A stretch of 64,000 bases of DNA from Bacillus halotolerans (lineage in GTDB: Bacteria > Bacillota > Bacilli > Bacillales > Bacillaceae), in contig NZ_LPVF01000010.1 of the NCBI RefSeq assembly GCF_001517105.1, positions 124,001 through 188,000 on the forward strand, in the 5' to 3' direction. Within the stretch, counting starts at the first letter, position 1. Every line of letters starts with the position of its first letter. Below the pieces are notes generated by a model. It made no database searches. It was not told the DNA's origin and saw only the letters and a program-made list of their open reading frames with translations. Position numbers and translations under genes: made by a program. Of this stretch, positions 1 to 8,852 are shown piece by piece.

Positions 1-489
1 TAACGACATTTCATAGTTATCTGAATTTTCAAACTATATCTTCTGAAGTTGCTGACTCTTTCTTTAAATAAGCTTCTAACTGATCAAAAACTAAGAGCTG
101 TGTGCATTCAACAATTTCACTCCACAACCACATACCCATTGTCTGTATAGTAAATCCATCAGGAAAATTCTTCATTTTCACAATCATCGAACCTCTAGCC
201 GGTTGTTTTATGTACTATAGCCTGTTCTTCTCCATTAACGAAACGTACAATGGCCTCATCAAATTCAATTGGTTGATTAACGGCATATCCTTCTTTTTTA
301 AGCCCTAATAAACAAATAAGAATCATCTTCTTACAGCTTATAAAGAACATTGGCATATTGTTCATTTTTGTATTTAAGCAATTCGAAATTAATCAACGGT
401 TTGTATAAATCTTTATCTGATAAATTTAATTTATTTCTAAAGTATTTAATTGCTTCATCTTGTTCTTAGAAATAATGTTTGGCATTTTT
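1..489 (-). pseudogene. Degenerate unrecognised gene
   Basis: Read on the minus strand, a start (MPNIIS) preceded by an AAGGAG-like site near 490-497 opens a protein that soon breaks. Plausible pieces continue in other frames (for example KLNLSDKDLYKPLINFELL, then a piece containing GYAVNQPIEFDEAIVRFVNG), separated by stops and frame changes. The left end runs off the window. I do not recognise the family; the segment only shows a decayed minus-strand gene. The plus-strand ORF over it (102-308) looks like a shadow. Confidence 0.4.
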
Positions 490-557
490 CTAATCTCCTT
501 TTTATATAATGTTTTAATACACACTAAATTGGGTAAAAATTTGTAGAGGTGATTTCT

Positions 558-791
558 TTGAATAATGACCATAAAGTTACTCATTACTCTTCATTTATTT
601 TTTCAACAATCATGGTATTGCTAGTCGCCATCTTTCCACAATACACTTCTTGGTTTGTAACAGTTTTCTTCCTGGGTTTTGCACTTATCTATACATTCCA
701 AAGACATAAAACAAGTTCTTCAAAAGCAATTTCTTATATTTCGTATTTTTTATTCATCGTTTCATTGACTTACACTTTAGTTAATATGTAA
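558..791 (+). CDS. Small two- to three-helix membrane protein
   Basis: A 77-residue protein. The GAGGTG at 546-551 is best read as the ribosome binding site, which puts the start at TTG 558 rather than at the GTG inside it. The protein begins with a short polar stretch, then has hydrophobic segments at about residues 13-32, 33-49 and 60-76. It is monocistronic and ends just before a strong terminator. No family is recognised; small membrane proteins of this kind are common among SPbeta-like prophage cargo and bacteriocin immunity genes, but nothing here proves either role. Confidence 0.6.
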   Translation: MNNDHKVTHYSSFIFSTIMVLLVAIFPQYTSWFVTVFFLGFALIYTFQRHKTSSSKAISYISYFLFIVSLTYTLVNM

Positions 792-796
792 TATTA

Positions 797-823
797 ATCC
801 TCCCTTTCCGGGAGGATTTTTTT
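797..823. terminator. Rho-independent terminator
   Basis: ATCCTCCC pairs with GGGAGGAT and a run of seven T follows on the plus strand. It ends the small membrane gene and also lies just after the converging minus-strand gene that stops at 832. Confidence 0.85.
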
Positions 824-831
824 GTTTAAAC

Positions 832-1353
832 TTATTTATCAGCAGCTTTTGGGCCACCTTTATCTGTAATGATAAAGCTATCTGACCCAATTTTTTTCTT
901 GCGATCTTTGTCTTCATAAATTGTAACATTGTGGCGTGTCATTAGTGTCGCCCCGGCCATTTTAAACTCTTTACGATCTTTAAAATAAACAACAGGATAT
1001 TCACCTAGAATAATCATATTTGCCAATCCTGCTAAATACGATGACCATCCACCTGAAGGAAGGTTTAATGCAAATCCTAGTGTCTGAACAACTGCAGCCA
1101 AAGAATATTTTTCAAACTTTGTGCTTCCATACTCGGTTCCTGCTGATTCCCAGTCATCAGCAGCTATTTTAATGTTTTGACTGTTAAACACTCAGGCTGT
1201 TTTAAGTACATTAACTGGTTGATTAACACTTAATGGAGTTGTTTGGTTGTTTCTGGCTTCTTCTTTAGCTTCCGCCCCATCCGCAAAAGGTGAAAGCAAC
1301 CCACCAATGACCAATGTTCCAACAATACCTACCTTACAAATTGTAGAGTTCAA
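832..1353 (-). pseudogene. Exported small protein, broken by in-frame stop
   Basis: The start is TTG 1353 with GGAGGAGG upstream. The first ~33 residues form a signal peptide (NSTICKVGIVGTLVIGG... ending ADGAEA). An in-frame TGA at 1194-1192 interrupts the protein; reading continues in the same frame for 119 more residues, with a hydrophobic centre (SYLAGLANMIILGEYPVVYF) and a C-terminal YEDKDRKKK motif. A GTG directly after the stop could restart translation but would lack a signal peptide. The layout resembles the protein at 15484, which shares the signal peptide, hydrophobic core and YED..RKK motif. Function unknown; a bacteriocin-like exported protein is a guess. Confidence 0.55.
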
Positions 1354-1494
1354 GGTAATCCTCCTCCAAATGTAAAATTGTGTACATTCGGCAATTACCC
1401 CATTTTTATCCATTTAAACCACAATATTGTTTTAGACAAATAAAAATGAAGGAGTCCCCAAAAGTTATATTGTTGGGATAACCTCTGTTCAAGA

Positions 1495-2390
1495 TTATAG
1501 ACTATTTACAAAAATGGTTTGAGTATTCATATCCAGACTTCTTCGAACTATACGAAAACCTTGGCTGGGCCAATGCCATTTGGATCAAACTTTCCTGAAA
1601 AATCTATCTGGATGCTGGTGACTCCGCCAACCCAACCGCCTCTTTTAGTAACCCGCCATGAACCACTTTTCGAATCTCCGTACCAATTCCAGCACCATTC
1701 CCTTACATTACCAGACATAGCGGGGTTTTTTTGACCCACAGTTTTTGGTTTACCATGGTTATTTTCTATTGCAGGCCGTTCCAATTGCCTGATAGGTACT
1801 TATTTATCTCCAGAGTTCGTCCAATACCATGCTACTTCATTTACCTCATTGCTGCCGCTGTATGTGTAACTCTTGCTCATCTGTCCTCCACTTACAGGCA
1901 TATTCCCACTCTATTTCTGTCGGCAATCGGTATCCCTTAGATCCTGAATTGATCGTGATTGTTCATTTGCTTATTGAAGTCTTTCTTATTCTTGATTATA
2001 TTGTAATAGGGTTTTAAGCCCTCTTGGATACTGCGTTTATTACAGTATTCAAGAGCATCATACCAACTTACCATTTCTACCGGCAATTTGTCGCTTTTGG
2101 ATGGTGAGGGGTTACTTCTGTCCACTCTTTCTGAGTTACCTCATTTTTGCCGAAAAGCTCGATATTTTTACGCCTATTCCATAAAAGTTAGACTTTTTGA
2201 TCTTAACAGTCTCACCTTTAACTAGTATAAAATTTTGAGGATCTGGTTCAACTACCGAGATATTTTTGTTTTGCTTAAGGCTTATGTTTGATGAAGAAGG
2301 GGTTATGTGAAGGTGTCTGTTGTGAGCAAGTGCTGACTACAAAAAATATCCTATTAAACAAAAAAATTAATACTATTCCATTACACTTAT
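1495..2390 (-). pseudogene. SUMF1/formylglycine-generating-enzyme-like lipoprotein, decayed
   Basis: Pieces of one SUMF1-fold (FGE-sulfatase domain) protein appear in order on the minus strand in shifting frames: a lipoprotein-like signal ending VVSTCSQQ (about 2380-2320), FILVKGETVKIKKS, a VTQKEWTEV-like piece, LPVEMVSWYDALEYCNKRS, SGNVREWCWNWYG with RVTKRGG, and GFRIVRRS near the end (stop 1497-1495). These match the family signatures G-x-V-x-E-W-x-x-D-W and G-F-R-x-V-R. At least four frame changes make it non-functional. Upstream (2391-2547) a hydrophobic minus-strand ORF starting RKFIIVVIVSLL is not recognised. Confidence 0.75.
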
Positions 2391-2593
2391 AGGGAAAGTT
2401 ATAAAACCTGATGGAGAATATGCCAAGGCCGTTCGCCTCGTAGAAAGGACCTTTAACGATTACTCCCGAGGCATATAATGAGAATCCAACTAAAAGACCG
2501 TCGCCTCTTAGTAAACTCACAATAACAACGATTATAAACTTTCTCAAGGAACGATCAGCAGCCCGTTAGCTACCCTTAATTAAAGATAATCTG

Positions 2594-3238
<645 letters not shown>

Positions 3239-3539
3239 TTACCTCCTATAATATTATTTCTGACTTTGACATGAGGTAGCACTCGTATATATTTAAAACA
3301 TTGTTCATTACTAACGCCAAAGCTTTTGATCGTTCCCTTCAATATAATATCACGAATTCACGAGTAAATATTAAGAACATTTGTAATTTAATTACAAATA
3401 CCTAAAAAATTATATTATAAGTGGTCTTGTTCCGCCATAGCCTGATCCTTTTTTCGCAGAATCACAAATCTTGTTACTAAATCTGATGGAGTAATATCTG
3501 TAATTAACTCCTATTCGAACCATTTCCTATAAAGGAAAA

Positions 3540-4152
3540 ATACACTAGAGATTGTGAAGTCATTGTAGCTGCCCCGGGTGGTGCTCCTGACTTTGAAGCT
3601 GTAATGGAACATTTCATATCCAAAAAATCAGCTCATAAGATTGTTTACTGTGTCTTCAATGCTATCTGCAAAGACGGTCAGTCAATTGCCTCTAAGCCGC
3701 TCACTGTGCGTAAGACAGTTTTGAATCCACTTGAACTGAATCATCCTAATGTCTTTGTTATCAATGAAGGAATTCAAGGTAACGGACTAACTAACTTACT
3801 TTACCTTGGCCAAATAAAAAAATTAGAGGGAATCGTGCTCAAGAAAGCTGACTCCCCTTATGAAATCAAAAACGTTCACACAATCGGCTGAAAGTGATCA
3901 ATTATGATTACACTGAAGTTCTCATAACGGCTACACTAAGAAGGATATAAAATTCCTTCATCCTATCCCGATGGAACTTCAGCTGGATTTATGGAATTCA
4001 TGCCACGTGCAGAACGAAGTAAGTTCCACTCTATGAAACAAGTAAAGTCTGAATCTGATGAATATGTATTTATTGAGCCCATTTAATGTAAGGTTAATCA
4101 CAGATTTAAGACTAAACACGGTAAACTCCACATGCCTTCCTTCGAATCCTGA
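3540..4152 (+). pseudogene. ATP-dependent DNA ligase remnant (SPbeta YoqV/LigB type)
   Basis: The plus strand encodes successive pieces of an SPbeta-type ATP-dependent DNA ligase: CEVIVAAPGGAPDFEAVMEHF, KIVYCVFNAI, VNEGIQGNGL-like, LEGIVLKKADSPYE, VINYDYTEVLITA, a shifted GYTKKDIKFL-like part, FMEFMPRAERSKFHSM, SDEYVFIEPI and FKTKHGKLHMPSFES. The order and wording agree with motifs IIIa-V of the nucleotidyltransferase and OB domains. The N-terminal KxDG lysine region is missing and there are several frameshifts and stops, so it is dead. The longest open part is 3604-3891. Confidence 0.75.
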
Positions 4153-4320
4153 AGAGTATAAACTCTCCGTTACATAACTTCTTAGTGCCAAGCCCTATAA
4201 AGCTTAATGAAAATTTAGTACATGGTTTAATTAGTTTATTTAATTTTCATCTATTCAGCAATAAGGGTAAACGATACTTTCTACAAATCCAATCTCCTTT
4301 CCCTTATTGCGAATTTTCAT

Positions 4321-4629
4321 TCATTCCTCATAGCTGTACGCCCATATTTCTTTAGAATCCCTCAGCTCGCCACAGTTCCCTGTTATGATGAATTCTCTAA
4401 AACTATTGATCATCTGCCACACGTTACCTCCGTGTGAAAAGCCGTTTGGATCGTGGCGTAATTCATACGGATAAACGTCTTTCCCCGTGTAATTATCAAC
4501 AAAGAATAGCTGTGTTCTGAATTTGACATACGCTTTTTGATTGGATTGTCCTGAGATGTTTTCTTTGCCATAGAAAGTTCGACGCTCAATGCTTGCGATA
4601 AGCTTTTTCAGGTCATTAATATCATTCAT
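4321..4629 (-). CDS. Uncharacterised small cytosolic protein
   Basis: A 102-residue, mixed-charge protein without signal peptide or membrane segment (begins MNDINDLKKLIASIERR, contains KFRTQLFFVDNYTGKDVYPY). AAGGGAAGG lies a short distance upstream of ATG 4629. The composition and even codon use suggest a real gene in a region of otherwise broken ones. I do not recognise the family. A role as a prophage-borne hypothetical protein is the most that can be said. Confidence 0.6.
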   Translation of the reverse strand: MNDINDLKKLIASIERRTFYGKENISGQSNQKAYVKFRTQLFFVDNYTGKDVYPYELRHDPNGFSHGGNVWQMINSFREFIITGNCGELRDSKEIWAYSYEE

Positions 4630-4759
4630 GCGTTTAATTTGTCCTTCCCTTACCCTCTTTCGATAAAATAAATATTTTATTTTGATTCTAATGTAATTTT
4701 TTAAATTCCTTTTTAGTTTCCCATATTTCTTTTACATTTTGTCTCGGAGGTGAAATGTA

Positions 4760-4912
4760 ATGAGATTTCTTCAGGATTTTTTTGCGATTTGGACTTTTGA
4801 TAAAGTCATGGATTATACAATAGCTGCTGTAATTTGGTTTGTATTCAAGTCCAAATCAAAACAGACTGAGTATCATGATCACTTCGAAGAAAGACGCCGC
4901 CATAGAAACTAA
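4760..4912 (+). CDS. Short membrane-anchored protein (50 aa)
   Basis: CGGAGGTGAA at 4745-4754 precedes ATG 4760. The protein begins MRFLQDFFAIWTFDKVMD, has a hydrophobic stretch at residues 20-31 (TIAAVIWFVFK) and a strongly charged tail (HDHFEERRRHRN). The excellent ribosome binding site and clean reading frame support expression. The family is not recognised. Confidence 0.6.
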   Translation: MRFLQDFFAIWTFDKVMDYTIAAVIWFVFKSKSKQTEYHDHFEERRRHRN

Positions 4913-5293
4913 ATCATCCTTCTATGATTTTTATCGATACGTGTGTTTTTCCGATAACGATCCATGCTTATATGTTTAGTTAAAAAACTATCTTTTATTT
5001 AGACTTGTTCAGTTTGTCGTATAGTATTTAACAGTTCTTTCTCAAATGTTTTTATGTGATTGCCTTCGAATCAAACCCTTACTCTTGTTTCGTTTTCAAA
5101 TTCATTATTTAAAGCAGCTGCCTATTCAGTTTTTACATAAATACATTTATACTTGCTGTCATCAACTACATAAGCGTTCAGTATTTTCACTCCTTCGGAT
5201 CATGATTTTAGTTAACTTTAAAGTACATCGTCTTGAGAAATTCCCCTTTAATTGGTAAGCTGACACCTAGGATCATACAAAGCAGGTGATGTC

Positions 5294-5668
5294 TTGAATA
5301 AAATAATCGGAATAATTGGATTAATTGTTTCCTTAATTGTGCAAGGGTTTTCAGCAAGTGATTCGTTGACTCATGAGATTGCTATGGCTTGTCTATTTGT
5401 ATTCTTAATCATTTATAATTTTGAACATACTAAGGATTTCTCTAAAAAATCTCTAATTGTGTTAGGAGCAATCTTTATAGCTCTAATGCTAGGTATTTAT
5501 CAACTCCTTTCCTTTATCGGTGATTACTTTAATAGGCTCAACTTAAATATTGGACTTATCATCTTACTTGAAATTGCTTTGATCATTGTTTTGGTATCTA
5601 TTGCAGTAAACTTAATGAAGCTTATTGCGAATCGGTTAAGGAAAACACCTCATGGAAAAGAGTTTTAA
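5294..5668 (+). CDS. Four-helix membrane protein
   Basis: The start is TTG 5294 behind GCAGGTGATG, the same GGTGAT-spacer-TTG arrangement as the gene at 558. The 124-residue protein has hydrophobic segments at about residues 3-20, 27-43, 52-72 and 83-108, and a basic tail (NRLRKTPHGKEF). No family is recognised. It is monocistronic with its own terminator. Such proteins may serve as immunity or small transport proteins, but the sequence does not decide. Confidence 0.6.
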   Translation: MNKIIGIIGLIVSLIVQGFSASDSLTHEIAMACLFVFLIIYNFEHTKDFSKKSLIVLGAIFIALMLGIYQLLSFIGDYFNRLNLNIGLIILLEIALIIVLVSIAVNLMKLIANRLRKTPHGKEF

Positions 5669-5683
5669 CTCTTTTCCTTTTTT
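5654..5683 (+). terminator. Rho-independent terminator
   Basis: GGAAAAGAGTT pairs with AACTCTTTTCC and is followed by six T. The stem begins inside the last codons of the membrane protein gene. Confidence 0.85.
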
Positions 5684-5749
5684 ATACTAAGTGCCCCTTT
5701 CTATTGGTCTCTTATGTATGAAATCAAATGCAATGATCAACTTTCTCAG

Positions 5750-6055
5750 GTTCCATTTCCTCTGTTTCTCGCTGCTAGTTGGCCATTTTCCTGACGATCC
5801 ATGCTCTGGACTGAATATTCTTTAGCAGCGTAATATTCACTACGTAGTTGCTATGCAGATTCGTCTTTATCACTTCTGTACCATCCACTTATTTTATTTT
5901 TATTCTTTATTGGTTTATATGTATTCTATTCTCAGCTGAAATAAGGATTGTCTTTAAGGAACAGTACTTCCTCTATCTGTTGACCACGTGATTCAAAGTG
6001 AAAATCAAAATCGCTATAGCTTCTTATTATTCATACTGTAATCATCATTAACCTC
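5750..6055 (-). pseudogene. Unrecognised minus-strand remnant upstream of first LCI gene
   Basis: Reverse translation gives broken pieces: DFDFHFESRGQQIEEVLFL, KDNPYF, YRSDKDESA, LRSEYYAAKEYSVQSMDRQ, ENGQLAARNRG. A related but shorter remnant (CILKDEPYTAITS ... AAKGESVETIEDLSEYQ) lies at 7785-7960 just after the second LCI gene, and both end in the near-identical DNA motif ATGAAATCAAATGCAAT. This suggests one duplicated, decayed gene. Family unknown. The rest of 5690-6180 holds no other gene that I can support. Confidence 0.35.
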
Positions 6056-6221
6056 CCCTTACAGATTTCAATAGTAATAAAAACATCTTAATATCCGTAT
6101 TTAAATGACATTAACCGACACACAATTTCCATATGTATGGTATTAATATCACTATTTCCCTAATCCACAAAACCATATAATGTGATTGCAAGAAGAAAAT
6201 TATGGAAATGGGGGATTTTAC

Positions 6222-6497
6222 ATGAGTTACAAAAAAGCATTAACAGGTGTTGCATTATCTGTAGGTTTACTTGTTTCAGCATCTCCAGCGTTCGCTGCAA
6301 GTACAAGCCCGGATCAGGTAGTAGCAAATGTTGCAAGTGATGATTTTAAAGCTCAAGCTATCACATGGGATCTGCCTAGCACTACAGGTATTTTTGCCAA
6401 CACATTTGAACAAGACGGAATCCGCTGGTATTTAAAAAGTATTACAAAAGTCTCGGAAGGATATTGGATTGGCCACTACGAAGGTGTACGAATATAA
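6222..6497 (+). CDS. LCI-family secreted antimicrobial peptide precursor, copy 1
   Basis: GGGGGA precedes ATG 6222. The 91-residue precursor has a Sec signal peptide (KKALTGVALSVGLLVSASPAFA, cleavage before AS) and a propeptide-like acidic stretch. Its C-terminal ~45 residues match the LCI peptide of Bacillus: GIFANTFEQDGIRWYLKSI then EGYWIGHYEGVRI, with the family pattern G-x-F-x...DG-x-x-W-x-x-K...GYW-x-G-x-YE. LCI is a cationic beta-sheet peptide active against plant-pathogenic bacteria. The second copy is at 7416. Family assignment rests on signal peptide and core similarity recalled from memory. Confidence 0.75.
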   Translation: MSYKKALTGVALSVGLLVSASPAFAASTSPDQVVANVASDDFKAQAITWDLPSTTGIFANTFEQDGIRWYLKSITKVSEGYWIGHYEGVRI

Positions 6498-6507
6498 AAT
6501 CGTAATT

Positions 6508-6530
6508 GGGGGCTTCTGGCTCCCTTTTTT
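6508..6530 (+). terminator. Terminator after LCI copy 1
   Basis: GGGGGC pairs with GCTCCC (one G-T pair) around a five-base loop, followed by six T. Confidence 0.7.
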
Positions 6531-6605
6531 AACTTCATCGTCTTCCGCATTCAGATCATTTGTAAATATCCATATGCCCATAGTTCTAATTCACTTTCGC
6601 CGAAG

Positions 6606-7031
6606 CTAGGACAAATAATATCTTCGACCCGCGCCCTTCAATAACTCAGGATTTTGATAATATCGCCGATCATTTTGTTTGTTGCCGTCTTCGTAAATAA
6701 CGGACGTGCTTCTTTCTTTTTCTCGTTAAAGATGTACCATGAGCCTTCCCGTATTCTTACTTCTCCGATGAATGTTCCCGCCCTGTATGGAAACCATAGC
6801 TCCGTTTCCTTCTGCTTGACGATTTCACCCGCATACATTATTTTCCTGATTGCATATTTCTCTTTGATCAGTTTCCGTCATAAGTGCCGCTGTGGAGCTG
6901 TCGGTGACACAAACCAAAACACCATTACACTGACGACGCAATACCCAATCACCATCGATGGTTAGGCTCCTTCCTTTATCATCCCGATAATGCATCTGCT
7001 CGCCGTCCCATACTCTGAATTCTGTGTTCAT
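6606..7031 (-). pseudogene. yopX: YopX-family phage protein, frameshifted
   Basis: AGGAGGATGCGCA precedes ATG 7031. The N-terminal frame starts MNTEFRVWDGEQMHYRDDKG and includes SLTIDGDWVLRRQ, typical of SPbeta YopX. A frame change near 6830 leads to EIVKQKETELWFPYRAGTF and IREGSWYIFNEKKK, and another near 6655 to the family ending QNPELLKGAG (stop 6608-6606). YopX proteins are small phage proteins of unknown role with a characteristic ...GDIYQNPELL end. At least two frameshifts make it a pseudogene. Confidence 0.8.
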
Positions 7032-7034
7032 TGC

Positions 7035-7330
7035 GCATCCTCCTATATATATATCTTTTGATCGTTTTTAAAGCGAATGAAGCCGTGTTTTTCATATCTA
7101 CTTTGTGAAAACACTTTCTATCTTCTGTATCGCACAGAGGAATTTTTATAGCTATGGTGGATTGTTCATAGATTTTGTATGTGCCGGTTTTCTAAAGCAT
7201 AAAGCACATGGTTTACTTTCTGTTGATGAGATCCTCCCATTTTCACGCTATTTCCTCCTTAACACCCTTGCTGCAGCCGCATTTAGAGCAGCAGGCATCT
7301 GGGCGGATTTATATATTTAAACGAAGTTCA
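7035..7330 (-). other. Intergenic stretch with minus-strand coding debris
   Basis: Reverse translation gives CKCGCSKGVKEEIA, KWEDLINRK, YKIYEQSTIAIKIPLCDTED and CFHKVDMKNTASFALK in two frames with stops between them. It looks like a decayed small cysteine-containing gene that followed or preceded yopX. No family is recognised. Confidence 0.3.
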
Positions 7331-7365
7331 CCAAACGTTAACAAAAAATTCCTTGGATATTTTTG

Positions 7366-7379
7366 TATTACATGTAATA
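7366..7379. promoter_or_regulatory. Perfect 14-bp palindrome upstream of LCI copy 2
   Basis: TATTACATGTAATA is a perfect dyad, extended imperfectly by GTATTAC...AATAC, 37 bases before ATG 7416. Its position at the promoter/5' leader suggests an operator, but I cannot name the regulator. No matching dyad was noticed before LCI copy 1. Confidence 0.4.
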
Positions 7380-7415
7380 ATACAAGTGTATTAAAAAACA
7401 AAAGGAGTGTTTAAA

Positions 7416-7697
7416 ATGAGAATGAAAAAAGTTTTAGCTGGTTCTGCTTTATCCCTTTCTTTGCTGGTATCAGCTGTCCCTGCTTTTGCTGCTAGTCCAG
7501 ATGGTTCACATTCTGAAAATAATAGTGTTGCTTCAAGTGATTTCAAAGCTAAACTTTATACAAAAGAAGAAACAAATGACTCCGGCATCTTTATTAATAC
7601 GCATACCGATGCGGAAGGAATCACTTGGTTCCTGAAAAGAATCAATAAAAACAGCGATGGAACTTGGACAGCATATTATGAAGGTCGTAAACTTTAG
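7416..7697 (+). CDS. LCI-family secreted antimicrobial peptide precursor, copy 2
   Basis: AAAGGAGTG precedes ATG 7416. The 93-residue precursor has a signal peptide (MKKVLAGSALSLSLLVSAV ending PAFA) that is very close to that of the Bacillus LCI precursor. A spacer is followed by the mature-like region GIFINTHTDAEGITWFLKRI and DGTWTAYYEGRKL. It is paralogous to the gene at 6222 in every segment but with different mature residues, as expected for diversified bacteriocin pairs. It has its own leader and terminator. The core is less close to LCI than copy 1. Confidence 0.72.
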   Translation: MRMKKVLAGSALSLSLLVSAVPAFAASPDGSHSENNSVASSDFKAKLYTKEETNDSGIFINTHTDAEGITWFLKRINKNSDGTWTAYYEGRKL

Positions 7698-7704
7698 CCA
7701 TTAG

Positions 7705-7726
7705 AGAGGGAGCTTTGCTCCCTTCT
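7705..7726 (+). terminator. Terminator after LCI copy 2
   Basis: AGAGGGAGC pairs with GCTCCCTTCT around a TTT loop; the following T content is modest. Confidence 0.65.
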
Positions 7727-7739
7727 ATCATTCTTATTT

Positions 7740-8560
7740 AAAAGAAAAAATTTTCCACTATGTGGTCTCATAAGTATGAAATCAAATGCAATATCAACTT
7801 TCCCTAATTCCTTCTTTTCTGATACTCGCTGAGATCCTCAATGGTCTCGACTGATTCACCCTTAGCTGCAATATAAGTAATTGATCATACCATTGATGTG
7901 ATTGCTGTATAAGGTTCGTCTTTAAAATACAAGCCTCAATATATGAAAAACGATGGACTCTCCATCTTCATTATTAAAGACAAGATTGAATATATGCAGT
8001 GCTTCATCAGAACAACTATTTCTTATAAAAGAATAAATAAGTGTTCGTTTTGCACCTTTCCTGTTACGAAAACTCTACTCAAGCCAGAAATCATTTTGTT
8101 TTTTTAAAAAACATTCTTGATTTTCACATTTATATAAGCACTCATAAAATATTAGATCATATCCATTATATATAACTAAAATGCCGGTATAAGAGCTATT
8201 ATATGGAGATTTAACTACCAAATATATGGGGGCATATTTACATCTAAATACTCAAAAACAAACGTACCTATAGTACTTTCATTCCACACCCTACCCAAAT
8301 TTTCATTTTCCTAAATACGACTCAAAATCACCTTATTTTACATCGTAAACGCTATCGTAAAACCGTATAGTACCAATGTTTTTCTCTCTTATAATTCCCC
8401 CTTTTTCTTCAATACTTACTTAAAGCAGCCACTTCCCTCTACTCCCTCTTACGTTTTACGATCGTTTAATCCCTATTCATCAATCAAATTAGTCAATATC
8501 CATATGTTTATCGCCTTTTTATTTTACGATAAGCATGTTATTCGCGTTCGATATATGACT
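7740..8560. other. Long gene-poor stretch
   Basis: The part at 7785-7960 holds a minus-strand remnant related to that at 5750-6055. From 8000 to 8560 I see AT-rich sequence with no convincing reading frame or structure; it probably consists of decayed phage DNA. Confidence 0.4.
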
Positions 8561-8561
8561 T

Positions 8562-8700
8562 GATTGTATTTGTTGACAATTTGACAGAGAAATTTAATGC
8601 ACTTCTAACTTTTTTAATTGCAATAGGAATTGTGGTTGACCCCACAACTCAAGGCATTTCTGACAGTGAACAAGCAATGGATTACGAAGCTCTACAATAA
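8562..8700 (+). pseudogene. 3' fragment of a phi-LC3-type holin gene
   Basis: This is a near-copy of the 3' half of the holin gene at 18769. It reads YDLIVFVDNLTEKFNALLTF, LIAIGIVVDPTTQGISDSEQ and AMDYEALQ, then stops at 8698-8700. Identity continues into the following terminator (compare 18885-19058). The N-terminal half and its ribosome binding site are absent. Unlike the longer copy, this fragment keeps the original C-terminal frame (DPTTQGISDSE). Confidence 0.8.
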
Positions 8701-8705
8701 ACCCC

Positions 8706-8739
8706 TATCCTTCTATTAATGAGGAGGGTATTTTTTTCG
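8706..8739 (+). terminator. Terminator copied with the holin fragment
   Basis: An imperfect stem (TATCCTTC with GAGGAGGGTA) is followed by seven T; the same element lies at 19026-19058 in better form. Confidence 0.65.
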
Positions 8740-8852
8740 TTTTTTCAAATGAAAAAACCGCCGAAAACTTTACATCCTTTTACAATTTTTTCAATGACTA
8801 TGTTATGATTATTTTCGAGAGATTTTTGAAATTTTCAGAAAGAGGGGTTTGA

